A stretch of 32,931 bases of DNA from Parvibaculum sp964560165 (GTDB lineage Bacteria > Pseudomonadota > Alphaproteobacteria > Parvibaculales > Parvibaculaceae): the NCBI GenBank assembly GCA_964560165.1, contig CAZLLB010000005.1, positions 1 to 32,931 on the forward strand. Reading direction: 5' to 3'. Numbering within the stretch: position 1 is the stretch's first letter; each line of letters begins with the position of its first letter. The position numbers were made by a program, and so were the translations under genes. Below are positions 7,868 to 16,856 of this stretch, piece after piece. The notes beneath the pieces were generated by a model that saw nothing but the letters and a program-made list of their open reading frames with translations, was not told where the DNA came from and did not search any database.

Positions 7868-9573
7868 TTGAGCATTGCCTTACCCGGGGAGAAACAGCCG
7901 ATACGGCTCGCTCTCCACGTCGCCGCGCTTGGCGTCGTTTTCGGAGATATCGGGACCAGCCCGCTCTATACCATCCGCCAGTGCTTCGATCCTGCCGTGG
8001 GGCTGAAGCCGACGCCGGAATCCGTGACAGGTGTGCTTTCGCTGGTCTTCTGGGCGGTCACGCTCGTCGTAATGGTCAAATATGTCATCCTGATGCTGCG
8101 CGCCGATAACAAGGGCGAAGGCGGCGTCCTGGCCCTGACGGCGCTCGCCCTCCAGAAAAACGGCCCCAAGGGCCGTCTCACCGGCGCGATGATGATCGCG
8201 GGCATGATCGGCGCGGCGCTTTTTTATGGCGACGGCATTCTGACGCCGGCCATTTCCGTTCTTGGCGCGGTCGAAGGCCTCGAGGTCGTCTCGGCTGCAT
8301 TCCACGGCATGACCATGCCCATTGCGGCGGTGCTGTTGATCGGCGTCTTCCTCGCTCAGAAAAATGGCACGGCGCGCGTCGGCGCTTTGTTTGGCCCCAT
8401 CATGGCCGTCTGGTTCGTCACGCTCGGGGCGCTTGGCATCTGGGGCGTGGTGCAGGAGCCTGCGGTTCTCGCGGCGCTCAATCCGCGTCCGGGTTTTGAG
8501 CTTCTCATCAGCGGCCAGACGCATCCGCTGCTGTTGCTCGGCGCGGTCGTTCTCTCCATCACGGGTGCCGAAGCGCTCTATGCCGATATGGGCCATTTTG
8601 GCCGCCCGACTATCCAGCGCATCTGGGTTGCGCTCGTCTATCCCGCATTGATCCTCAACTATTTCGGCCAGGGCGCGCTGATCCTTTCTTCGCCCGATGC
8701 GGTCGTGAACCCGTTCTACCTGCTCGCGCCTGAAGTCATGCGCGTACCGCTGATCCTTCTTGCCACCATGGCGGCCATCATCGCTTCGCAGGCGGTTATT
8801 TCCGGTGCCTTCTCGGTGACGAGCCAGGCGGTTGAACTGGGCTGGCTGCCCCGCGTCCGCATCCGCCATACCTCGGCGCGCGAAAGCGGCCAGATCTATG
8901 TGCCGCAGATCAATGCAGCGCTGATGGTCGGCGTTCTCGCCGTGGTCTTCGGCTTCGAAAGCTCATCCAATCTCGCTTACGCCTATGGCATTGCCGTGGT
9001 CGGCACCATGGTGACGACGACGCTGCTGGGCTTTTACTATTATCGCCGCATAGCAGGCTGGCCGTTGATCCCGGTCGCGCTTGTCGCCCTGATTTTTCTG
9101 GTGATCGACCTGAGCTTCCTCACCTCGAACCTCACCAAGATCGTGCAGGGTGGCTGGCTGCCGATCATGATCGCGCTGGTCATCGTCGCGGTCATGGAGA
9201 CATGGCGACGGGGCCGCAAGATTCTCGCCGAGCAATTTCTGGATGGCGCGGTGCCACTCGAAACGCTTCTCAAGATGGCGAATGATCAGAAGATTCAGCG
9301 CGTCAAAGGCGCTGCTGTCTTCCTCACCGCCAATATGGACATGGTGCCCACCGCGCTTCTACACAATCTCAAGCACAATCAGGTGTTGCACAAGCGCGTG
9401 GCGTTGCTGCGCGTCAGCACGGAAGATACGCCGCGCGTACCCTTGAGCGAGCAGTTGCATGTGGAGACGCTGCCCAACGGCTTTGCCCGCATCGAAATCC
9501 GCCACGGCTTCATGCAGCCCGTCGATGTGCCCGAGACGCTGGAGCGCTGCCGCACCTTCGGCCTCGATTTTCC
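7868..9573 (+). CDS. kup: Kup/TrkD potassium uptake permease, 3' end lost in the gap
   Basis: A KUP-family K+ transporter, probably a K+/H+ symporter. The family signature GVVFGDIGTSPLYT lies near residues 18-31 and GDGILTPAISVLGAVEGL near 120-137, and about twelve hydrophobic segments follow across the first 430 residues. A cytoplasmic domain follows and is cut at the run of N after about 568 residues; full proteins are usually near 620-630, so only some 50-60 residues are missing. The start is inferred as TTG 7868, preceded by AAAGGG at 7853-7858, since no ATG or GTG lies in the right place and the N-terminus then fits the family. It is transcribed away from the crotonase gene. The inferred start is the least certain point. 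Confidence 0.93.
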
Positions 9574-9673
9574 NNNNNNNNNNNNNNNNNNNNNNNNNNN
9601 NNNNNNNNNNNNNNNNNNNNNNNNNNNNNNNNNNNNNNNNNNNNNNNNNNNNNNNNNNNNNNNNNNNNNNNNN
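9574..9673. other. Assembly gap of 100 N
   Basis: Exactly 100 N join two contigs. The Kup gene on the left lacks roughly 50 codons and the convergent ligase on the right lacks roughly 100 codons including its catalytic lysine, so 100 bases cannot hold what is missing. The true distance is unknown. Reading frames that cross the N are artefacts. Confidence 0.98.
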
Positions 9674-10821
9674 GTGTGCCGGTCGGCGAGATAGAGATAG
9701 CCGTCCTCATCCATCCAGCCGATATCGCCGATGGATTCCCAGCCACCTTCGATCTGTTTGGAAGACGCGCCGAGATAGTGATAGGTCGTGCCGGGCCCGC
9801 TCAGCGGACGCATATAAACTTCGCCCGTCTCGCGCGGTCCGAGTGTGCGCCCGTCCTCACCGACGATTTTCATTTCGCAGGTTTCCGCAGGCTTGCCGAC
9901 CGAGCCGCGATGCGCGAGCCATTCCTCTCCTGAAATCCACGTCGCGCCTTGCGCTTCCGTGCCGCCATAAAGCTCGTGAACGCGCGCCGCGCCCAACCAC
10001 TCGATCCATTTTTCTTTCAGCCATGCGGGGCAGGGCGCGGCGAGATGCAGCATGATGCGCAGATGCGGGAGATCATATTTGTTACGCACCTCTTCCGGCA
10101 GATTCCAGATGCGGTGCATCATCGTCGGCACCAGCATCACCCAATCGACCTTGTGCTCGGCAAGCAGCTTCAGCGTTTCTTCGGCGTCAAAGCGTGTCAT
10201 CACGACAATATGATTGCCGCGCATCAGCCCCATCATCGAAAAACTGAAGGGCCCGTTGTGATAGAGCGGTCCCGGCACCAATTGCGCGCGCCCGACTTCC
10301 TGCTGCAAGCGCGGCTCCAGCGGATCGAAAGCGCCCGGATCGTTCGACACGATGATCTTGGGGCGTCCCGTCGAGCCGCCTGATGTCGGGGCCTTCCAGT
10401 AGCGCGCCGTCTTCTCGGGCAATTCAGCATCGGAGAGACCGGCATCGGGCGTAAACCCCACATCGATGCAGGTGACGCTGCCATGCGCCCCTGCTGGCGC
10501 GCCGACCACGAGCGAGGGTGCTGCCACCTCGACGATCATCTCGCGCTCGGCCTGCGGCAGTCGCGCTGAAATCGGCTGCGGCGTCGCGCCGAGTTTCCAT
10601 GTGGCAAAGCAGGCTTCGTAAAATTCGATACCGTTGGGCAGGCCGATGGTGACGAGATCGCCTTCCCGGACGCCGAGCTTTTCATAAGCCCGCGCGAGTC
10701 TGTTGGTGCTGGCGTCGAATTGCGCCCAACTCACCGTGCGGCCTTCATGCGTGATGGCGGGCTTGTCCGCGCCGCTCGCAGCCCAATAGGCCGGGATGCG
10801 TCCGATGGGCATTGCAGGCAT
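9674..10821 (-). CDS. Acyl-CoA ligase, 3' end lost in the gap
   Basis: About 382 residues of an adenylate-forming ligase. The phosphate-binding loop is the variant TSGGSTGRPK (about 146-155), unlike the common TSGTTGxPK. YGGTE is the adenine-binding motif, and IGDIGWMDEDGYLYLADRH holds the ribose-binding aspartate before the gap. The C-terminal lid with the GGxN motif and catalytic lysine is missing only because of the N run. The GSTGRPK form is seen in ligases for bulky acids, such as bile-acid-type ligases, but the substrate is not certain. The ATG ending at 10821 has GGGGAA upstream; a second ATG three codons later is an alternative. It lies 20 bases downstream of the outer-membrane deacylase gene on the same strand. 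Confidence 0.9.
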
Positions 10822-10841
10822 GGCGTTCCCCGATAATTTTT

Positions 10842-11915
10842 TTACAGCGCGAAGCCCAGCACAAGCGAGCCGAACTGGTCAATCTTGGGCTGTCCGTAAA
10901 ATTCGCGCGTCCGGAAATCATGGGTAAAACTCAGTCGCACCGAGCCCAGAACCGCGACGGCACCTAATTTGAAATCACCCACCAGCGGCCGCTTGTCGAT
11001 GCTCATACTGTCGCGGAATGTGTTGCCGTCGAGAAAAATATCACGCGCCACGGCGCGGCCTTCAGCGCCGGCAAAGAGATACCAGTCAAAGCCCGTGGAG
11101 GCATGAAACCATTCCGAGCCGCCCGTGCCGGGATAAATGCGCGGCGGCCCGAAATCATCCGGCAGGGTTGGCCCGATGCGCCAGACGCCGCCAACGCCCG
11201 CATAGGTCAACACATTGCCGACCGCGATGGAGCTGTAGGGAATGATGTCCGTGGCGAGGCCGAACATCTTCGGCGTCTGAAACAGGTTCGAGCGCCAGGC
11301 CCGCTCGAAGCTCAGATTGACGCCCGGCTCATTCTTCAACTGGTTCGCCCAGCCGCTCGCCTGTTCGGCATTGATGATCTTGTGCCAGCCATTCTGCACC
11401 TGTCGTCCAAGCGCCGCCGGGCCGATGACGCCGAGATCGAGCTTCCACTGGTCCTGCCAGGCTTCGCCCGCGTCATTGGTACGAATGCTTTCCAGAGAAA
11501 AAGTCGTGTGCAGCCATGCCGCATAAGGCCGGTCGGTCGGGATGGGGGCCGTTGTGTCCGTGTCGTCCGGCGTGAAGATCGCCTGCGACAGCGAAACGCC
11601 GACACGATGCGTCGTCCCGGTGATGTTCTCGTTGTTCGTGAACAGCCCGATGAGTGGCGGTGTCGAAATCGCCTTCAGCCAATCCGGCAGGTCGGTCGTC
11701 GGGCCTGAGAGCCACGAGAGCTTGAGCCCGTTCGTATAATGCCGGTCAGTATTGGCCAGCTTGGCGAAGAGATCGTTTTCAGTCTGGATCGTGATGAAGC
11801 CGCCATCCGGCGTGATCGCCGGATCGGGCATCAGTTCGGCGGCGGGTGCGGCGGCGATTGCGCCGCACAAGAGGAGGCCGGCCAAGAGTGGCACGGTGCA
11901 AAACCTGTTCAACAT
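10842..11915 (-). CDS. LpxR-family outer-membrane lipid A deacylase (DUF2219)
   Basis: I take the ATG ending at 11915 as the start (357 residues), because a signal peptide begins there: a basic start (MLNRF), a hydrophobic core and an APAA cleavage region before ELMPDP. The mature protein shows the LpxR fingerprints: TENDLF with Asn47 and Asp48, DRHYTNG at about 57-63, and LGVIGPAALG..VQ..WH with His178, matching the Asn-Asp and His active-site residues of Salmonella LpxR. It ends in a hydrophobic strand with terminal Leu, typical of a beta-barrel. LpxR removes the 3'-acyloxyacyl group of lipid A in the outer membrane, changing host recognition and envelope charge. The true substrate here is inferred. 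The ribosome site is weak. It diverges from the next acyl-CoA ligase. Confidence 0.87.
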   Translation of the reverse strand: MLNRFCTVPLLAGLLLCGAIAAAPAAELMPDPAITPDGGFITIQTENDLFAKLANTDRHYTNGLKLSWLSGPTTDLPDWLKAISTPPLIGLFTNNENITGTTHRVGVSLSQAIFTPDDTDTTAPIPTDRPYAAWLHTTFSLESIRTNDAGEAWQDQWKLDLGVIGPAALGRQVQNGWHKIINAEQASGWANQLKNEPGVNLSFERAWRSNLFQTPKMFGLATDIIPYSSIAVGNVLTYAGVGGVWRIGPTLPDDFGPPRIYPGTGGSEWFHASTGFDWYLFAGAEGRAVARDIFLDGNTFRDSMSIDKRPLVGDFKLGAVAVLGSVRLSFTHDFRTREFYGQPKIDQFGSLVLGFAL

Positions 11916-12022
11916 GAGATACCCGGTTGAAGATCGCCGAAAGTCAGCTTGACGGGGGGAAAGACGCCGCTGTCCAATGGTCGAAAGAGATAACACAAAA
12001 CGAAACCTGGGAGGGGCGTCGA

Positions 12023-13606
12023 ATGAATGTGTCGCAAACAGCGGCTGGCTGGAGCCGTGAGCAAGCCGCCGCGTCGGGTATGGTTATCGCCTGGCATGCC
12101 GCAATGGACCCGCAACGTCCCGCCGTCATCTCGCAAGCTGGCAATCGCACCTATGCCGAACTGAACGCGCGCGCCAATCAGCTCGTCCGCGCGCTGCGCC
12201 GTGCCGGGCTGAAAGCGGGCGACGCCGTTGCGCTTCTTTGTTCCAATCGCCCGGAGTTCGTTGAAACAACCGTTGCCTGTCAGCGCGGCGGCTTCCGTCT
12301 CACGCCGGTCAATTGGCATCTGAAGGGCAGCGAAATCGGCTACATCGTCGATAATTGCGAAGCGAAGGCTTTCGTCGCCGATAACCGCTTTGGCGACGCC
12401 GCAAGCGAAGCGGCAAGTCTCTCGCCCGGCCTCACCGTCAAGCTCGCTGTGGGCGGCTCCATTCCCGGTTTCACCGATTACGAGGCCGCAGTCGCGCCCG
12501 AAGCGGGTGACGATCTCGCCGACCCCGTTCTCGGCACGCAGATGATGTACACATCCGGCACCACCGGCTATCCCAAAGGTGTCTTCCGCCGCGAGGCCGC
12601 GCCCGTGTCTCCGCTGCTCGTCAAGCTCACCGAGACGGCAGCCTTTCGTCCCGGCGAAGACATGGCGCTCGTGACCGGGCCGCTCTACCACGCTGCGCCG
12701 CTGGCACTCAATTTGAACTTCCCGCTCAATTCCGGTGTCGGTTGCGTCATCATGGATAAATGGGACGCCGAGGAAACGCTGCGCCTCGTCACCGAACATC
12801 GCATCACCCACACTCATGTCGTGCCGACCATGCTTCACCGCATCTTGAGCCTGCCGCTCGAGACGCGCGACAAATACGACCACTCGAGCTTGCGTTGGGT
12901 GCTGCATGGCGCGGCCCCTTGCCCGACCCATGTGAAGGAACGCTCGATCGAATGGTTCGGTCCCGTGGTCTTTGAATATTACGCGGCAACCGAAGGCGGC
13001 GGCATTTTCGTCGATAGCCATGAATGGCTGCGCAAGCCCGGCAGTGTCGGCAAGCCGCTTCCCGGCGTCGAAATGAGAATCGTCAATGATGCGGGTGAGG
13101 ATGCAAAGCCCGATGAAGTCGGCACGATCTATTTCAAGGCGCCAGCACAGGGCCGCTTCGAATATTTCAAGGCCCCGGAGAAAACCGAAGGCGCCTATCG
13201 CGGCGATGACTTCACGATGGGCGACATGGGCTATCTCGATGAGGAGGGATTCCTTTTCCTCACCGGGCGCAGCGCCGAAGTGATCATCTCGGGCGGCGTC
13301 AACATTTACCCCGTCGAGATCGATCAGGAAGTTCTTGAACATCCCGCCGTCTATGACGTCGCTGCCGTTGGCGTGCCCAATGAAGAATGGGGCGAGGAAA
13401 TCAAGGCCGTGGTGCAATTGAACGAAGGCTATGTCGCCTCCGAAGCGCTGGCGAAAGAGATCGTTGCCTTCGCCGCCGAACGCCTGCCGGGTTACAAACG
13501 CCCGCGCTCAGTTGATTTCACCGACGATCTGCCGCGCATGCCTTCGGGCAAGATCGTGCGCCGCACGGTGCGCGACCGCTACTGGCAGGGTGAAAAGAAA
13601 ATCTGA
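12023..13606 (+). CDS. Long- or medium-chain acyl-CoA ligase (FadD-like)
   Basis: The start is ATG 12023 (527 residues), with the strong ribosome site GGGAGGGG six bases upstream. It is a full adenylate-forming ligase: phosphate loop YTSGTTGYPKG at 176-186, the adenine-binding motif in the unusual form YYAATEGGG instead of YGxTE, the hinge GYLDEEGFLFLTGR, then SGGVNIYPVEID, and the C-terminal catalytic lysine in RMPSGKIVRR. It converts a carboxylic acid, ATP and CoA into acyl-CoA. The chain length preference is unknown. The 107 bases between it and the divergent LpxR-like gene must hold both promoters. A 502-codon open frame on the opposite strand is a shadow of this gene. Confidence 0.92.
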   Translation: MNVSQTAAGWSREQAAASGMVIAWHAAMDPQRPAVISQAGNRTYAELNARANQLVRALRRAGLKAGDAVALLCSNRPEFVETTVACQRGGFRLTPVNWHLKGSEIGYIVDNCEAKAFVADNRFGDAASEAASLSPGLTVKLAVGGSIPGFTDYEAAVAPEAGDDLADPVLGTQMMYTSGTTGYPKGVFRREAAPVSPLLVKLTETAAFRPGEDMALVTGPLYHAAPLALNLNFPLNSGVGCVIMDKWDAEETLRLVTEHRITHTHVVPTMLHRILSLPLETRDKYDHSSLRWVLHGAAPCPTHVKERSIEWFGPVVFEYYAATEGGGIFVDSHEWLRKPGSVGKPLPGVEMRIVNDAGEDAKPDEVGTIYFKAPAQGRFEYFKAPEKTEGAYRGDDFTMGDMGYLDEEGFLFLTGRSAEVIISGGVNIYPVEIDQEVLEHPAVYDVAAVGVPNEEWGEEIKAVVQLNEGYVASEALAKEIVAFAAERLPGYKRPRSVDFTDDLPRMPSGKIVRRTVRDRYWQGEKKI

Positions 13607-13845
13607 CATCGGAACAGAAACGGGGAGAGAAACCTCTGTCCACTCACGTACGGCCCGCGCGGGCGCTGCTGGAAAGGGAAGGCGGAGACGACGCTGGAGG
13701 GGCTGCGGATCCCTCATCAGGCGGGTCGCTGTTGAAGGCGACCCCTGCGGGAGCAGACTTTCCGTCCGTCAACGCCGCCCCTATCAGAAGATGGGCGAAG
13801 GCCAGGCCGGTTTTGAAGCGTTCCATTTCCGTGTAACAAGGCGGC
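13607..13845. other. Non-coding stretch with a stable hairpin, no gene seen
   Basis: A 239-base GC-rich gap between the ligase stop and the exporter start. It contains the perfect 7-bp hairpin GGGTCGC (13723-13729) / GCGACCC (13738-13744), but no run of T behind it. A reverse-strand frame here (13644-13862) has no ribosome site and a composition unlike the neighbouring proteins. The stretch may be a leader of the exporter or decayed sequence. Confidence 0.35.
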
Positions 13846-15030
13846 ATGGAACCTTCACGCATCCACCGCGGTCATCACCGTTTCATCCTGATCCTCGGCG
13901 CGCTGACGGCCTTCGCGCCGCTGGCCATCGACATGTATCTGCCTGCCTTCCCAGCCATCGCCGCCCATTTCGGCGCGAGTGCCGGCGCGGTGCAAGCCAC
14001 GCTGGCGGCTTACTTCATCGGCATCGCCATCGGCCAGAGCGTTGTCGGTCCCCTGGCGGATCGCTATGGCCGCCTGCCGCCGCTGCTGGTGGGCATCTCG
14101 GCTTTCGCACTGGCCTCCATCGGCGCGGCCTATGCACCGAGCATCGAATGGCTGACGGTTGCGCGTTTTGTGCAAGCATTAGGTGGCTGCGCGGGCATCG
14201 TCATTTCCCGCGCCATGGTCCGCGATCTTTTTGACGAGCGAGAATCCGCGCAGGTCTATTCCCTGCTCATGCTGGTCATGGGTGTCGCGCCGATCCTCGC
14301 GCCCTTGCTCGGCGGATTTTTGATCGTCCATTTCAATTGGTCGTTCATCTTCCTGTTTCAGGCGGCATTTGCGGCGGTCTGCTTTGTGGCCGTCTGGCGC
14401 GGACTCGGTGAAACGCTGCCGCCAGCGGGCCGTACCAAGCGCGGGTTCGGCTCGGTGCTGCGTGCCTATATCGCACTGACGCAAGACAGGCCCTATATGG
14501 CCTTCACACTCGCCAACGCCTTCATCTCGGCAAGCATGTTTGCCTATATCACCGGCGCGTCCTTCGTCTTCATCAGCTACCACCATTTGAGCCCGGAGCA
14601 ATTCGCGCTCGTCTTCGGCTTCAATGCGCTTGGCTTTGTCATCGGCGCGCAGGTCAACGCCTGGCTGTTGCGACGCATCTCGGGCCGCACCATTCTCGGC
14701 GTCGCGACAAGCGTGCATCTCGTTGCAGCATTAATTTTGTCGGCTCTGAGCTACTGGGCACCTGCCGCGCTCGTGCCCCTCATCCTGTTATTGTTTGTGC
14801 TGCTGAGCTGCGGCGGTTTCATCGGTGCCAATGCGGTCGCCGCCGCCATGTCGCGTGCCCAAAGCAACGCCGGATCGGCAGCGGCGCTCAACGGCATCGT
14901 GCAGTTCGTCGCGGCTGCTTGCGCGGGTGCAATCGTCGGCCTGCTCAACGACGGCACGGCTCTGCCGATGGCTATTGTGATTGCAGGCCTGAGCCTGGCA
15001 GGTACGCTTTCGCGTTTGGCCGCCCGTTAA
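13846..15030 (+). CDS. Bcr/CflA-type MFS multidrug exporter
   Basis: A 394-residue protein with about twelve membrane segments. Hallmarks of the Bcr/CflA (DHA1) family are APLAIDMYLPAFP in the first helix, the MFS loop motif GPLADRYGRLPPLL (about 66-79) and RAMVRDLF after helix four. Such proteins expel drugs such as bicyclomycin or chloramphenicol, or small metabolites, against protons across the inner membrane; the actual substrate is unknown. AAGG lies a few bases before the ATG. The stop codon overlaps that of the convergent acyl-CoA dehydrogenase in the sequence TTAA, leaving no room for a terminator between them. Confidence 0.92.
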   Translation: MEPSRIHRGHHRFILILGALTAFAPLAIDMYLPAFPAIAAHFGASAGAVQATLAAYFIGIAIGQSVVGPLADRYGRLPPLLVGISAFALASIGAAYAPSIEWLTVARFVQALGGCAGIVISRAMVRDLFDERESAQVYSLLMLVMGVAPILAPLLGGFLIVHFNWSFIFLFQAAFAAVCFVAVWRGLGETLPPAGRTKRGFGSVLRAYIALTQDRPYMAFTLANAFISASMFAYITGASFVFISYHHLSPEQFALVFGFNALGFVIGAQVNAWLLRRISGRTILGVATSVHLVAALILSALSYWAPAALVPLILLLFVLLSCGGFIGANAVAAAMSRAQSNAGSAAALNGIVQFVAAACAGAIVGLLNDGTALPMAIVIAGLSLAGTLSRLAAR

Positions 15031-16226
15031 AGCCCCAGCACCGCCTTCGCCAGCACATTGCGCTGAATCTCGTTCGAGCCGCCATAGATCGTCGCGGCGC
15101 GCCCGAACCCATAGCTCGCGAAAATGGTCTCGGCATAATCCGGCCCCACCATCGGCGCGTTGGTGCGCCCCTCCAGCCGGTCACGATGCGAAGCCAACGT
15201 GTAATAGCCGATGGCTTCGATGGCGAGCGTCTGCAAGGCTTGCTGCACCTCCGTACCGATGATCTTGAGGATCGAGGATGTCTCGCCAACCGCTTTCCCC
15301 GCTTCCGCATCGGCGAGAATGCGCAGGTTGGTGATCTCAAGCCCGGCGAGTTTCACTTCAATCTCGGCGAGCCTGCGTTGAAAATCCGTATCGTCGGCGA
15401 GGGCCTTGCCGTCACTCGCCCGCTCCGTCGCGGCAATGCGATGCAACTGCTCGACGCTTTTCTTGGAGCCCGGCACACCGGCGATCCCAGTGCGCTCATG
15501 CGTCAGCAGAAACTTGGCGTAAGTCCAGCCCTTGTTCTCCTCGCCGATCCTGTTCGCCACCGGCACGCGCACATTCTCGAAGAACACTTCGTTGAGATGA
15601 TGCAGCTCGTCGATGGAAATAATGGGCCGCACCGTGATCCCCGGCGTCTTCATGTCGATCAGCAGAAACGAAATACCCTCTTGCGGCTTCGACTTGTCGT
15701 CGGTGCGCACGAGGCAGAAAATCCAGTCGGCTTCATGGGCATATGAGGTCCAGATCTTCTGCCCGTTGACGATGTAATCGTCGCCGTCTCGCACCGCCTT
15801 GGTTTTCAGTGAAGCAAGGTCGGAACCTGAGCCGGGTTCCGAATAGCCCTGACACCACCACGTCTCGCCGGTCAGAATGCCGGGCAGGTGCTGCGCCTTC
15901 TGCTCCGCCGTGCCGAACGTGTAGAGAACCGGTCCGACCATGGAGAGGCCGAAAGGCATCAGGCGGGGCGCGTTGGCGGTTGCTGTTTCCTCATCGAAAA
16001 TATGCCGCTGCGTCGTCGTCCAGCCGGTGCCACCATATTCCTTCGGCCAGGCGGGCGCGACCCAGCCCTGATCATAGAGAACGCGTTGCCATGTCTTCAG
16101 GAGCGGCTTGGCTACCGACACGCCGACCGACCGGGCTTCGGCAACCTCGCGCGGCAGCTTTGCCGCCAGAAAGCTGCGAACCTCATCGCGAAACGCCTGA
16201 TCTTCTTTTCTGAGCGCCAGATCCAT
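15027..16226 (-). CDS. Acyl-CoA dehydrogenase (pimeloyl-CoA-dehydrogenase-like)
   Basis: A 399-residue flavoenzyme of the acyl-CoA dehydrogenase family. The N-terminal helical domain is followed by the FAD-binding signature CQGYSEPGSGSDLASLKT, the beta domain (IVNGQKIWTSYAHEADWIF) and the C-terminal helical domain ending in IYGGSNEIQRNVLAK. At the site of medium-chain dehydrogenase Glu376 (YEG) there is glycine (YGG), so the base must come from elsewhere or be shared between subunits, as in several bacterial FadE types. It should introduce a double bond next to the thioester and pass electrons to ETF. GGGAGA precedes the ATG. Its best resemblance is to large-subunit pimeloyl-CoA dehydrogenases, but no partner subunit gene is adjacent. 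Confidence 0.92.
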   Translation of the reverse strand: MDLALRKEDQAFRDEVRSFLAAKLPREVAEARSVGVSVAKPLLKTWQRVLYDQGWVAPAWPKEYGGTGWTTTQRHIFDEETATANAPRLMPFGLSMVGPVLYTFGTAEQKAQHLPGILTGETWWCQGYSEPGSGSDLASLKTKAVRDGDDYIVNGQKIWTSYAHEADWIFCLVRTDDKSKPQEGISFLLIDMKTPGITVRPIISIDELHHLNEVFFENVRVPVANRIGEENKGWTYAKFLLTHERTGIAGVPGSKKSVEQLHRIAATERASDGKALADDTDFQRRLAEIEVKLAGLEITNLRILADAEAGKAVGETSSILKIIGTEVQQALQTLAIEAIGYYTLASHRDRLEGRTNAPMVGPDYAETIFASYGFGRAATIYGGSNEIQRNVLAKAVLGL

Positions 16227-16354
16227 CTGTCTTCTCCCTGATTTTCTCCCCAGAGATTAGAACGAAGCTCGCCGCGCATCAAAGGTAGCGCTTCTGTTCC
16301 TGCGGGCCTGCATGTACTCCTTGTGCCCTGACAAGAAGATTTGGGGAGAATCAT

Positions 16355-16762
16355 ATGTCTTTCGCCTATCCACTGACCGGCCTCGTCACGCTGCTGACAC
16401 TCGTCGTCTATTTCTGGATGGCGACAAACGTCGGTAAAGTCCGCAGGAAGCTCAATGTGCCTGCGCCCGCAACCACGGGCCCCGACGAATTCATGCGCAC
16501 CCTGCGCGTTCACGAAAACACCATGGAAGGGCTGCTTCTCTTCCTGCCCGCGCTCTGGCTCTTTGCGCTCTCGACCCATGATCTCTGGGCCGCCGTCATC
16601 GGTATCTTCTATCCCATCGCCCGCATCATCTACGCGCGCGGTTACTACGAAGCGGCTGGCAAACGCAGCCTGGGTTTCGGCATCGGTCTCCTCTCGACCG
16701 GCCTGCTGCTCGTCGGATCGCTGATCGAACTGATCCTCGCTGCCATTGCGATTTATGGCTGA
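16355..16762 (+). CDS. MAPEG family membrane protein
   Basis: A 135-residue protein with four hydrophobic segments. It has the MAPEG motifs RVHENTMEGLLLFLPAL (arginine, asparagine and glutamate used in glutathione binding and trimer contacts in microsomal glutathione transferases) and ARIIYARGYYEAAGKR near residues 88-103. Bacterial MAPEG proteins can be glutathione transferases or peroxidases; activity here is inferred. GGGGAG (16343-16348) lies six bases before the ATG. It is a single-gene unit, divergent from the acyl-CoA dehydrogenase and closed by a strong hairpin. Confidence 0.9.
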   Translation: MSFAYPLTGLVTLLTLVVYFWMATNVGKVRRKLNVPAPATTGPDEFMRTLRVHENTMEGLLLFLPALWLFALSTHDLWAAVIGIFYPIARIIYARGYYEAAGKRSLGFGIGLLSTGLLLVGSLIELILAAIAIYG

Positions 16763-16772
16763 GCCGAAAGCA

Positions 16773-16826
16773 GAAGGGCCGCCTCTTTCGAGGCGGCCCT
16801 TCGCTCCTATCCAGCATCCGTTTTTT
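16773..16826. terminator. Strong hairpin terminator between convergent genes
   Basis: GAAGGGCCGCCTC (16773-16785) pairs perfectly with GAGGCGGCCCTTC (16790-16802) around loop TTTC. A run of six T lies at 16821-16826, 18 bases further on. It lies between the plus-strand MAPEG gene and the minus-strand hydrolase and probably terminates at least the former. Confidence 0.7.
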
Positions 16827-16856
16827 ATTATTGACGCCGAAACCTTTTAAATCCGC

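Noticed and set aside
9379..10055. Open frames running through the N block
   Set aside because: They join unrelated sequence across an assembly gap and are artefacts.
11909..13417. 502-codon open frame on the minus strand
   Set aside because: It lies wholly opposite the acyl-CoA ligase at 12023-13606, whose motifs are all in the plus frame. Long antisense frames are common in GC-rich genes, and this one shows no recognisable domain.
13431..14234. 267-codon plus-strand frame bridging the ligase end and the exporter start
   Set aside because: It is out of frame with both conserved genes and low in recognisable motifs; chance opening in GC-rich DNA is the simpler reading.
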